Assembly (NCBI GenBank): GCA_973895155.1
Contig: OZ316894.1
Coordinates: 1,736,001 to 1,800,000 of the forward strand
DNA from: Marsupella aquatica
Taxonomy: Eukaryota; Marchantiophyta
Length of the DNA: 64,000 bases
Direction of reading: 5' to 3'
Part shown: one piece after another, positions 46,263-58,210 of the stretch
Numbering within the stretch: the stretch's first letter is position 1
Layout of the letters: every line of letters begins with the position of its first letter
The notes under the pieces: generated by a model
Database searches by the model: none
What the model saw: the letters and a program-made list of their open reading frames with translations, nothing else
What the model was told of the DNA's origin: nothing
Program-made: the position numbers and the translations under genes

Positions 46263-49200
46263 ATGGGTAATTTGTTTCCTTCCTCTTCCATGCGTTTCCG
46301 AGGTCAAATTTGATTGGAATCTCGGCATGTTCCCCGTCAGCACAGCTTCGATTTTGAGAGGTTTCTGGAAGTCAGTATTGCCTGTTTCTTGCTGAATTTG
46401 GCGTCGTGTTTGAAGTCTGGATGACGACCTATGCTCTGTATCTTAGCCATCTGGGGATGACATGCTCTCTCAGCAATCTGCTTAAACCCTAATTCTTGAA
46501 AAAGTCTGCAGTGAATGTCTTCCCCGAGAAGTTTCCGTGAGTATTTTGTGCGGTTCCAGGCATCGGCTCATGCATTGGAAGAAACAGCACAAACTTATCA
46601 GTGCTTAAGCCTCCATTGTTGGGGATTCAAGCGATTCGACCTAATTGTCTGATATTGGGGGACGTAATTGTGCCAATCACTCTTTACTGCAGCATGCCGC
46701 AAATCTGTTGTTGAGCATATGTTTTGGGTGCTTTTGCAGATTATGCCGCGGAGCAGGAGGAGGAGATAGAGGCGCTCCAGGCGATCCTCATGGATGACAT
46801 CGAAGGTAACTCGGTACTTCTGTTCGTTTTGATTCCAGAAATGTTCCCGCGGATATACTCTTGAATTTTGTGATTGTGGAAATACCTTACGTCCAATTTG
46901 GCTGAGTGAGTCGGCGACAGGTTCATATAGAATGATTGCAATCAATCAAACGTTCAATGGATGACTTTTGACCTGATGTTTGGCATTATCGCCATGGGTT
47001 TATCAGTGTTTACTTTCTTCATTGTAAGACGACAGTTTGAAATAGTGAACTTAGCAAACTCTTTTGCAGGATTTCTCTTGGGGTGACAAAATACTAGTCA
47101 CTGCGTGTATGAAAGTTTGCAAAATTGATCAGCTAACTGAATATAATTGTCAGATTATTATCGGCGCTCAATTATATTGAGATCGTATCATATGGTCATT
47201 ATCAGCCGTTCCGAAGATTAGCAACGAATCTTACTAGTGTCTCATGGTGGCATGAACTGCAGAACTGAACAGTAACGAGAGTGGACTTCACACCGATGCT
47301 CGGTGCTTCCAAATCACCATATCCCCAAAGGTTTGCTTTCCAAACATTCTTGATGCAGTGATTTTGTTCTTTTCTCAGCTGGTAACAGATGATTGAGGGG
47401 CCCGTTGAGAGGGCTACGTCTGTTGATGTGGAGCTTTGTTCCTTAGGGATCTCTTGTTTGGCTTGTGATGATGAGGAGGAAGACATGCGTTATTAAAGCT
47501 GTTTGTCATTCGGATAGATTTACGGGTTTTCGTGTAAATATGATAGAATGTTGGACCTCTGAAATTGTACCAGTGAGTGCCAACGTCTATAACTTGACAT
47601 ACCTCAGAAACTTGTGTGGACACCATTGAATTATGTAAAGAACTGATCTGATTGCATTGTTAGTACCTGCCCACAAGTTTCTGATGGTGTCTCTGTCCTT
47701 TTCAGGATGACGATGAGGACGAACCAACGGATATTCCAGGTCTGCCTTTCTAAGTAGGTGTATATTGCCAGCTCGATCTTATATGTCGACAAACGTAGCT
47801 GCTTTGTATGTCGATTTTCTTGATACTTTTGATGACTATTTCAAGGGATTACACATCATTTACTTGACGGCCTCATTCTGAAGTCCAAAAAGATTTTCTC
47901 TCTAGTAGCTGAGCCCTGCCAGCGAACTTTGGTAAGAGTGCGAAAATTCGATCATGGCATCTCGATGAATCCTCCCAAGGTTGATTAATTTTTCTTGACT
48001 AATACGATATTCTTTCACTGCAGTACGATTAGCGTTGATATTTGCACACACACCGACTTACCCGGATGAACCACCCTTGTTGGACGTGAGGAGGTATTAT
48101 TAGTAGAGAATTAACCTTAGACACAGTGAACAAGACAAAAGCTGATATGTTTGCATCTAGTGACAAGCATAATGTCGTTGTCTAGAGCTTTTGTAGAGAT
48201 TTATGTTTGGTGCATTTCAGAAAAATAACTTCCAAATGTTAGGCAAGATTGATGAGTTGTGAATTCGATTAGAAGGCAGAGTTTCAAAGCTCGTGAAGAG
48301 TTAGGTTCTTGAAGGAAGTTGGTTGGATTTGGCTCTAGGTCTCTTTCGGGATTCGGGAGTTGGTTCTTTGATCTTTCAAGCGTGAGGCTTACCCTGTTTC
48401 TTGTAACGAGCATCATTGCAGTTTACAAGGAGTGAAGGTCACCGATGTGAAAGAGCTGAAAGAGAAGCTTGTCAGTGAGGTATGTCTGAGCAGCATTCAC
48501 CCCAAAAAGTGCTCATGTCCATCACTTCGTACATGGACAGCTGAATATCCTGGCACTGCTATAGAATATGTCATACATATTCGTGTATGTCACGGCCAAG
48601 CAAGGTGAACGAAGGAATGTAGTAGATCTGATGTTCCTCTACGGAATGTGGTACATGATGTCCCAAAAAGTGCTCATCTCCATCACTTCGTAGATGGTCA
48701 GCTGAATACCCTGGCACTGCTATAGAATGTCATACATATTCGTGTATGTTACGGCCAAGCAAGGCGAACGAAGGAATCTAGTAGATCTGATGTTCCTCTA
48801 CGGAATGTGGGACATGATGTAGGCTTCCGAGAACCTTGGCATGGCAATGATCTACACCCTTCAGACGAGTGCTAAAGAATGGCTACGAGAAAAGTTTGGT
48901 CAAGATCTGGGTGACCTTGACGAGGAGGATGACGATAATGGTCAACCAAAGGATGAAGTAAGGGGATAGTTCATTTCCCTTAACTCGTTTGGATTACCAG
49001 GAGCGTTGTTCTTTGCCCGTGATAGAGTCTGTGTTGATCTCAACTGTGAGCTAAATATGTGACAGCTTTCTTGTCCTTGACCATGTGGCTCAAATCCCAT
49101 CTATCCATGAATAATGATTTCAGGTTGGACGAAGCCATTTGCAGTCTTTACCAAGAAATAGTATTTGTATGTCATTAGCGGCCAGGTACTGTTTTCAGGT

Positions 49201-50193
49201 GGGCTGAAGCCCTTGACACTTATGTACTTAAGAAAAGTTATCGCTTGTGTCGTTTGTCGTCAGGTAGTTGAACCCCACGGAGAAGCTGTCACAGTTGATT
49301 CCTTTTTGGAATGGAGAGAGCGATTTGAAGCAGAGCTAGCTCTTGAGAAAGCAAAGTATACATCTTTACTAAACTGATGCTTCTCTGTTCCTTCCTGTTG
49401 ATTATTCCGAGACATAAGTATCGCGACGATTGCGTAGGCATCTTGAGACTGATGATTGTCTCCAAAGTTTTAGATTTTGCTACAATTTGTCTACTTCAGC
49501 ACGTATGTGTGTGGACATTACGTTTTATGGTGCTGTGACAGACTGTCTCGTTACTTCCCATTATCAACGTCTTCGTGCTCCCCTTGTTTCCAGATTGATG
49601 CCAGAAGCTGCACTGTTGGCGTCTAAAGAGAAGAGATTATCTGGTCGGGCCTGGTTTGAAAGTGGACGAGCTGCAGCTGTGGTATTGTTCACGTCACTAT
49701 CAGGCTTTGATTTCCCCTTTCTTTCTTACAGGACATGGCTCAGGGCATCAAATTTTGGAATCAGGGTTCTTTCAACTCCTAATCTTCAATTTTGTTGTCG
49801 TGAGCCTCGTCATCCAACGACAGGTCAAATTGATGCTGTTTTGTCATGATTGTGCTCATCGTGTGCAGAAAGGAAGCAAGATTATTGTCGAAGATGAGGA
49901 TGAAGACGAAGATGAGGATCTTGACTTTGAAGATGACTTCGAAGATGACGAAGGTAATTTATCCAGCTGGTGCGAGTAGTCACAATTGTCTAGTGGCTGG
50001 AGAAACTTTTCAGGTTCATTTTGGTTCTCTCTTGATCATAGAACTTATTGTTCTCCGTTACCAAGAATGAAGTGAGGAGAATAGCTTGTAATGACACCAA
50101 ACTGCTGGCTGTTTGATTGTAGAAAATGATGAAGACGATATGCTGGATCATTATCTGTCTCGAAAGCAAGATAAAATCCCTTCCCGGACCTGA
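46263..50193 (+). CDS. RWDD1: RWD-domain protein, RWDD1/Gir2 (DFRP2) type
   Basis: Eleven coding exons: 46263-46266, 46740-46805, 47263-47330, 47706-47739, 48024-48093, 48422-48479, 48823-48957, 49264-49355, 49594-49681, 49869-49953 and 50123-50193. They total 771 nt (256 aa), with all phases consistent. The first coding exon is only ATGG; spliced, it gives MDYAAEQEEEIEALQAILMD, the typical RWDD1 start. The RWD domain (to about residue 120) includes TYPDEPPLLDVR; then come NLGMAMIYTLQTSAKEWL, FLEWRERFEAELALEKAK, RAWFESGRAA and an Asp/Glu-rich tail ending DDMLDHYLSRKQ. Homologues (yeast Gir2, animal RWDD1/DFRP2) bind Gcn1 through the RWD domain and stabilise the DRG2-type GTPase, linking to translation control. 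Its role in this plant is inferred from homology. Confidence 0.93.
48501..48820 (+). repeat. 161-bp tandem duplication in RWDD1 intron, ending at the splice acceptor
   Basis: Copies 48501-48661 and 48662-48820 are over 90 percent identical by eye (cccaaaaagtgctcat at the start, ggaatgtgg then acatgatgt at the end). The second copy is followed directly by AG, the acceptor of exon 48823-48957. The first copy is followed by C and has no AG. Confidence 0.9.
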
Positions 50194-52941
50194 TCAGCTT
50201 ATAGCGTTTCAATTCGACTAGACTTCTCTGGTAGGGCGGTCTCCAAGTCCTGCTCTTTTGTACAAAGAGGTTTCTACTTCAAAGCTGTTGCAGGCCGGAA
50301 ATGCCGTGGAAGTAGTTAAAACAAGCTACTTTTTTGGCCTCTCATTGCTTCATCTGGGTTCCTTCAAAATGTTCGTCACCTACTTTTCAAGAACTTATCG
50401 AGTGCATCTCACAGAGGGCGTGCATTCAGGTTGCATGATAGCACGATGCACAAAAGTGTGGAGATCTGTGGGTATGCCCTTCACTTCTTGGCTGTACTGT
50501 ATCATCAGAGAATTTTGTCACCCGCTGGTCTGAGGAGCTGACAAGAGACCATTGTCATATTTTCTTTTTGACTTATTGGCTTTGTCCGCATCAAGGCACA
50601 AGATAAAGATTGCGTTGTAACGCCCGGTAGCCAATCCAGTCTTGGATAGCTCTTCATGATTGCTTCATCGTTGCACTGGTGCATTCAAACTTTTCTTCTG
50701 CCTACTATAATCATGGATCGGGAAGATCTGCAACAATTTTGACTATTCTACGCTGTCTGGTGTAATTGTGGATGGTGTGTAAGTCCTGTTTCTGTAGTGG
50801 TCGAAATATTATTACTTGGTCTGGATAATTCAGTTGATCTTTGGTGTGCTTCTCTATATGGGTAATTAATGTGTGAAGTTAACAGACAATGGTACAATTC
50901 AACTTAGAAGAACAAATATCTAGTTTGATCACAGGATGCGAAGGAGTTGTACAAGGGGAAATCAGTGTAGATTTTGATCGGATAATATTTTTCAGAACTG
51001 GTTGGGCCAGTCTAACTGTGCCAAAGCGACCCATTTTTGCCCACAAACTACTAACCACTGCCACGTGAAGTTGGTACCTGGTGTATAACCAACTTGCAGC
51101 CTAGCACTTTTAATAATTGAAAACTCACGGGATGGCCATCCAGTGCCACGAGGGTGAAGAGATAGACCCACTGCAGCCTCATCCCAATATAGAAGAATGG
51201 TACCCTTAAACTAGGCTAATTAGGAACTGCCTCCCACATTTTATATGACAATCTACCCCCCATACCAGATATGGATTCCCACATTTTATATGACAATCTA
51301 CCCCCCATACCAGATTGGATTCCTCTTAACCCATCACTACGAACCCTTGCTGCATTGGATTGGGTGAGTGGCCCTAAACCCCACTGCACACTTTGAATGT
51401 TTGAAGAGGTGTGCTGGAGGGAGTGGCTCGTTTATTACAGGACTGGACATGGTAGGGAAAAGACTGGGTCTCACATTCTGGACCTTAACCTCTTGACCAA
51501 TCTAAAGCTAGGGTTAGGTTAATAAGACTTGATACCCTCCCTAGCCTTCTTTCATTGACTGAAATATAGGCCCTCAATGCCTTCCTTTCAGAATTTTCAA
51601 GAAAAGTTTCACTATGTCTGGGTTTAACTCAGGGCGTGGTAGTCATGGGCTATTTATATGCACTAGTGTGAATGCTCAGGCATTCTTTGAATGTAAATAG
51701 AAACCATGACAAAAAGAGTGTATGATCATCATTGACATATCCATCATATTTTTATGCACATGGTGGGGCCTCAATCTAGAAACCTTCAGTCTTCAACTTG
51801 AAGCTCACTTTGAACATAGTTTGACACCAAATTAAAAAAACTACAAAACCTTCATGTGAAGTGATGGCTCATCAGTTTTGTGCGTTCTTCCCACCAAAAC
51901 GACAAGCGCCCTTTCGTCAACGACTGAGTGCTGTCCTCCAGTCTGTCTTGTGGTGGTAATGCTCAACGTAACTCACAAACGATCAATCAAGATTGATAGA
52001 AATACAATTTCTCAAATGTGTAAGGAAAAACCGTAGAAAAACTTAATATATTCCTCCACATTCAACCTTCCGTTTGATAAACGGAAGAAATCATCTTAAC
52101 CAGATCAATCTCCTCTATCTTTCGAGCGTTCTCTTTTGTATAAGCACACACCAGACCACCGGGAGACTCAAACCCATCTATTACCGCCTTGCTGAAAATT
52201 GATTTTGAATGATTCATTTCTCGATGGCCTCAATCCAAGGAGTGTCTCATATCATGCACGAAGTTTTGGGAGAATAAACACCCTAAAAGTTAAGTCAATA
52301 AAGTTTCTTTTAGGAATATTTTTACCCTAACATAATGGAATATTCCAAAAATATTCCCAAATTTGATTATAATTCTCAGAATTGGATTAAAATAACCCTA
52401 ATGTTCTTTAACAAAAATTTAAAAGTATTTCACTAAACTAAAAAAAAACCCTATACCTATTTGCGCATGATGGGTCAGAAGAAAAAGTGAGGACCCCCGG
52501 GATTCATCACACACACATTCCTTGGATGAACATGGGGTCCACGGATTAATTAACAATATTTTTAACATTTTGATGTAAAAACACCGACTTTGTAGTGTAG
52601 GCATTATTTTTAAAATTAAAATATAATAAAATAGCAGAACATGTTAGTATTAGCTTTGGCCTTACAAGTATTAAAGCAACATAAGTAGGGGCTATACAAA
52701 AATTCAATAAATTCAATGAGAAGTCAAGCATGACTTCATTTCTGGAGGATCTCTTTGTGTTGGAATCATGTGTCAAACCTTTGCTCTAGCAACCACATAA
52801 TTCCAACTCTGGCTCTCCACTAGGTCTCATTTGGGTTGATCTAGAAGTGTAATTTAACTCATAAACGCTCAGATACCTTTATTATTAACAGGATATATAT
52901 AATTAAAACAGGCTTGTGCATTGTCGTGCCAGGGGTGATGT
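50194..52941. other. Intergenic region between RWDD1 and P450
   Basis: No gene is supported. 51236-51320 has a 46-bp tandem duplication (cccacattttatatgacaat, then ctaccccccatacc). 51900-52150 has words typical of decayed transposons, but no coding domain is recognisable. 52300-52750 is very AT-rich. Confidence 0.45.
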
Positions 52942-55900
52942 TCAAGTTAGCCTAGGACTCAATTTGATTTTGTACCCGCCTTTTGGCTTGGGAAAGATTC
53001 CTTCATACTCCACACCCTTATCAGGTTGAGCACTCTCATGCCTGCACAAGCAATTATCAAGAAATGGACACTGAATGTCAATTTTTGGACCGTGGAGTTT
53101 ATAACTTGGAGTTCTAGGATTTTTCACATCATTCAAATGATAGAACTGTTTTGCAGTCTCATTCGTAGAGATGAGTTAGGTATTGGGCACCCAATTCTTT
53201 GAGGTGTTAAAAGGGCACTATAATCCCCACGGGGGTCACGTATATACAGACCATGACCCCCAAAGAGAGGATGGGTTACCTGAGGGAGCCAGACAAGTGA
53301 ATATTGAAAAACTAATAATGCTTGGCACTAGATTCTGGCAGGAACACAAAGATTTAAATTGGTGAACTCCGAGCCAATTTGGTGAGAGGCTTGTGTCCCA
53401 TAACTATTAATGAAATTGCAAACTAATGTCACAACAAAGGTTTTAGTAAGGCGTTTCAAAGACTGACGATAACAAGACAAGACTCTCCCATAACTCCAGT
53501 GTCATGGGAACTCCCATAAGAGTTACGTGAGCCAATCTTTAGCTACTAGTGTAAGGAAAGCAAGTTGACTCAACATTTTCACATAACTTTAGGTGCAAAC
53601 CCAGAATTCAGGAAATCCAGGACTATAGAACTTAGGAAAGCCACAACTGAAGGCAGGTGACTTTGTGGCTGACGTGATGATGGCTCCGCATTTGAGGTGG
53701 CAGCTGATCAAGAAGGGAGAAAAAAAATATAGACTTTGAGACAGGTGAGACCCTAACTCCTGACTATGGGGCAGGTCAATGACTATGGGGCAGGTCTATA
53801 CATCAGGCGCCATTTTTAAAATTACATAACTAGTTTATGGAATATAACACAAATATGTAACTTTCATTAAATAATGACCTTCCTCACACTACATTGGTGG
53901 ATGCAAATCCATGTCAAGTTCTGACTAGATGTCATTCTGCCAGTCTGTCGACTCCTTTCACTCCAATAGTTCAGACTGGCATGGGCTGGATAGCAGTCTC
54001 CATTCGAGAGGCGGACTAACTGTACCTCGCTCTGTCAAATTAAGGTCAGGTATATAGGTGCTTACATGTAAGTTGTAGTGAGATGATGAACGAAGACGCA
54101 CACAATGAGCTTGGCCATTTCAATCCCCGGACACATATGAGGCCCAGTATTGAATGGAATGTAAGTGTATGGTTTCGGGGGCACCTGCAGACGTTTCCCC
54201 AATCGAAAGATGTCACTTCAGGTCAGCTGCACGAACTCATTTTAGGAAAGCAAAATTTGAGTTCTAACTGTAACATCAAATATTTGAATAAATCCTGACT
54301 GAGGAGGAAGGGAATACAGTACTCACATCGAATCGATCGGGGTTGAAATTAAGATCGGGATAATTGGCAGGATCCGTGTGAATGAAATTGACCATTGGTG
54401 CCACGCCCCAACCCTTTGGTATTAGCTGACCTGCATGATAGATAGACTTTTATGATCGATGATAACCGAAAGCTACCACAGGTTGTGTTCGAAGAACCAG
54501 CGTACACTTCTTGTGAAGCTTGTGCTGGGACAGACCCTTAGAGCTACATTAATTAATCTGAACGTACTGTACCTTCATCGAATCCGAACATATATAGTTA
54601 TAATCACAACCTGGAGCTGGCCAATTTTGCCGGCAGGGTGCGTGGACATTCAAAGTCTATTCATTCGCAATCCCATTCAAGAACAACTCGCGTAGCTGAT
54701 GCAATGGTAGGATTGCACGATAATTTAACAATCTGGAAATTAACTCAGATCACTCACCTTCAAACTTCACGTCTGCGATTGCCTCCCTAAAAATGACAGG
54801 GACGACTGAAAGACTTCTCTGGACTTCAAGATAAAACTGCATCCGGTAATTCAGAAGTAATTCAGTATGCCAATCGAGCGTGGAACTGTCTAGAATTGTC
54901 GACAACTATGCATCTTATTACATGTAGGATTGCAGTGGACTTCACCTGCCTACCACTTTGGAACAACCGCAAGTATGGAGCCGCTCTTTAAGTAAATTCA
55001 TATTAGACTAGTTTCCACTACAATTTACTCGGGATAATCGTGCATGTTACCTTATGAGTGTAAACCATTTTCCTAGTATCGTCCCAAGTAAGCCTGGGCC
55101 CTTCGACGGAAGGGTCTTTGTTTCTGAGAATCTCCTGGTGCTCAGCCTGCTCACATGGTATGAGGGTTAGTACTGTCAGTAGCCCGGTCTGTAGACGATC
55201 TGAGAAGAATGGACCCGATAAAAGCTGAGACCAACTTCCTCGTCGAGAGGCTGGGCTGTGTGTCAATATAACACACATAAAATTGAGTAACGACCAATAC
55301 GGTGAAATAGGGTGCTGGCATAATTTAAACACGTTCAAAATTCTACTACCAATGGAAGCTCCAGACCTCCAAGAGGTCAGAACGGCCATGCCGGATTCAA
55401 ACTGAGAACCAAAGCATGCTCCTTACCTGGCAACGGCGAAAGACCTCCGGATAGTCGATCAGATACTTAAGGACCCATACAAGACTCGTCGAGGTAGTGT
55501 CATAAGCACCGGCGTTTATCAAAAACATATTCTCTGCAAGTGTGAAATCGTCGAGACCTTTCAGCTCTTCTCGCCCTTCAGGGTCAGCCCGAGCTGCCAA
55601 TAGAGCTTCGAAGAACGCGCCCTTGGAAGTTTTTTGGCCCTTCGTCTCTTCAATCAGAGTTTTGAAGTATGCGATCAAACTGGCACGTGCCTGATGAAGA
55701 CAACAAAGCCAATCAGTCAATGCCTCAAAGTGTAGAGGACAATACTGTTTGATCGATACACGTACAGATTTAATTTGTTCTTATCGAAATTATCATTCTC
55801 GACCTCGCTTTCAGGTAATGATTTGAGATTTGACAAGTCTTCATTGTTGAAATCTATCTACCTGTATCCAGCTGACTTAGCCTTCAGTTCGCGGAGGTGT

Positions 55901-57557
55901 CTTCATGCAAGAGCCTAAGGGAAGATCTCAGTTTCAAGTCCAAACTTAGCATTCAGTTCTAGCTCGGAATGTTCAATAACCTCGGGCAAGATTCAATTTT
56001 AAGTCCAAACTGCTGGCATGGCCAGACTTCCTAGAGTTTGTCTACCTTCATGCCTTTGCTATAAGTCGTCCCTGGAAGATTCACTGGCAACGATACGACC
56101 GTCCGAATAATCTTCTTAAAGTTTCCGAAATTTTTCTTTCCTTCTGGTGAACTACTTTTGTTCTTATCTCCGAATAGAAACCAATTGCTAATATCCCACA
56201 TAATCTGCCAGTTGACATAAATGACTCACGGGTCAGTACCAAAGTTAATTTTCAAGAATCTTAAGAGAATAGAATGAGCACGGGAGAATTAATGTAAGGA
56301 ATGCCGAATTAACACGAACAATTAGAGAATCGCACAGCAGTACTAGGTAATCGAAGAAGAAAACCAATGCGCTGAAGAACAACGGAAATCAATTGAACTG
56401 AGTGATTCATTTCGAGCCGTTGCATAGAACGGCTTCAAAAAGAACGGCACACCTTTTGCGCTGCATCGATTCCATCAACAGTCCCGGCGTGCACCCAGGA
56501 GGCCATGTTTTCGAGAGTGATGCTCTCAAAAGTATGGACCTGATGCCGGAGACTTTCTAAACCAGCAGATTTCAGGACTACCTTCCTGACAGACGTATGC
56601 GGTGGACCATCCTGGAGCATGAACGTGTTGGGTCCTACTGTGTGTCTAAAGCTTTCGGGGTATGACCGTCGGAAGAGGTGGGGGCTGGTATTGACGAATT
56701 TGACGAATTCCGGAGTTGTTCCACATACCGTTGGCCGTAGAAGTATGTTCGTTTTAAACGTACTTCCATACCTGCGTTGATCAACTCACAACTTTCAGAC
56801 ATTATGTAAAGCGCTGAAGATTCCCAGCCCCCACTGGCTAGTTCCTTTGGTAATTATTGGCAACTGATTCGCTGTCCCCTCTGGACCAATGGTTTGAGAT
56901 CAACCCGGAGCTGTTAATCATCCAAGCCAACATGTCGAGCCACGTACATATTGCCGCAATATTTCAGAGTCTTTGAACGGGGACGTGCTACCTACACAGG
57001 GACCTTGCCCACCAAAACCTTTCCTTCAATTTCGCTATTGCACTGGAAGCTTTCTCCTGGCAGCGAGAGATTCAGTGGCAGAAAGCAGGATGCCTAAGGT
57101 ACACAATCACTGCAGCAATTTATATAGTTGAGTTGTCTGCCCTCCCTAAGTTACCATTACCATTCTATGCAAGACCAGATCCACAGTGATGGAACACATG
57201 GAGTAGCGGCCAACCCGAGATCATTACTGAATTCATGAACAAGAGATTACCTGCAAAAGCCAATTCAAGATCAAGACTGTTCAATTCATGAATAAGCGAT
57301 TACCTCCTGACACGAGAATGAACAAATTCTTTGGGATCACGGACAAAGTCGAGTGATTCCCCAATGATAGGCCAGCCCAGCGAGCCTTTGGGCAGCACGG
57401 CATCAGGCCTTCGTAACAAGTATAGAGAGTACAGTCGCTGCGCCCACAGCAGAACAGCTCCACCCAGCACCAGGGCCAGCACTACCGATATTGTCGACAG
57501 CCCTGAGTCCCTCATCTCTGTGTATCTCAAGAATGTGGACAGTACTGACTCACCCAT
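52942..57557 (-). CDS. Cytochrome P450, CYP85 clan
   Basis: Nine exons on the minus strand: 57557-57304, 56771-56453, 56204-56046, 55690-55427, 55146-55051, 54836-54758, 54430-54327, 54184-54066 and 53041-52942. They total 1494 nt (497 aa), all in phase. An N-terminal hydrophobic anchor (about residues 20-40) is followed by a proline region (LPKGSLGWPIIGESLDF). The I-helix is INAGAYDTTS, the K-helix ExxR is EVQR, the PERF-like motif is NPDRF and the haem loop is FNTGPHMCPG (Cys near 443). The last exon, after an intron of about 1 kb, supplies the usual C-terminus (GIFPKPKGGYKIKLSPR). CYP85-clan enzymes are ER-anchored monooxygenases of terpenoids, sterols and hormones. FPLNFPG-like LPVNLPGTTYSKGMK and the single-helix order support the clan; the family (CYP716, 720, 725, 88, 90 or a lineage-specific one) and substrate cannot be given. 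Confidence 0.92.
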
Positions 57558-57639
57558 CTCTGTGACTGTCTAGAGCTGGAGAACTTGGACTCGCCACAGG
57601 TGCGCTGTCTTTAGATACACAGTTTTTACAGCTTGCATC

Positions 57640-58210
57640 TGATCTGGAAGCACAATCCTTGAAACAAAGTTTCCCGTGGGCACTCCTTGTGTCAGATGTG
57701 AGACATATATCTTGCTTTCGGTGCTCTTTCTTCCCACCGTGTGCTCTATTGTGTCAGATGTTAGGCATATATACTGTTTTCAGCGCCCTTTCTTCCCACC
57801 AACGTGTGCAATGCAGGACCGTGAGACCATAAAATTTATCTCTAAAAAGAAGACTCGTCTATATAACTAGTAGTGAACACAACCTAGAGGTGGGTTGTAG
57901 AGTTCTAGAGTTCTACCTAAACTCTAACTCTAGAGTGTGGATTGCAAGACCGGGAGATTCTAAAATTGAGCTCTAAACGAAGACTCGTCTATATAACTAG
58001 TAGTGAACACAAGCTAGAGGTGGGATCTAGAGTTCTAGAGTGAAGCCAACCCTAACTCTAGAGTGTGCATTGCATGACCGGGAGATCATAAAATTGAGGT
58101 CTAAAAAGAAGACTCGTATGTATAACTAGTTGACCACAAGGTAGACAAAGATGGGATCTAGAGTGAAGCCTAAAGTAACCCTAACTCTAGACTCTGGGGT
58201 CTCCCATCAT
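57640..58210 (+). repeat. Tandem repeat upstream of P450 (about 125-bp units)
   Basis: Three units carry gaagactcgtctatataact, agtagtgaacacaa, gatctagagttctagag and ccctaactctagagtgtg (about 57845, 57975 and 58105). A further partial copy is at 60395-60530. 57670-57800 has a 2-fold repeat of gtgtcagatg and catatat words. All lie upstream of the P450 start. Confidence 0.75.
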
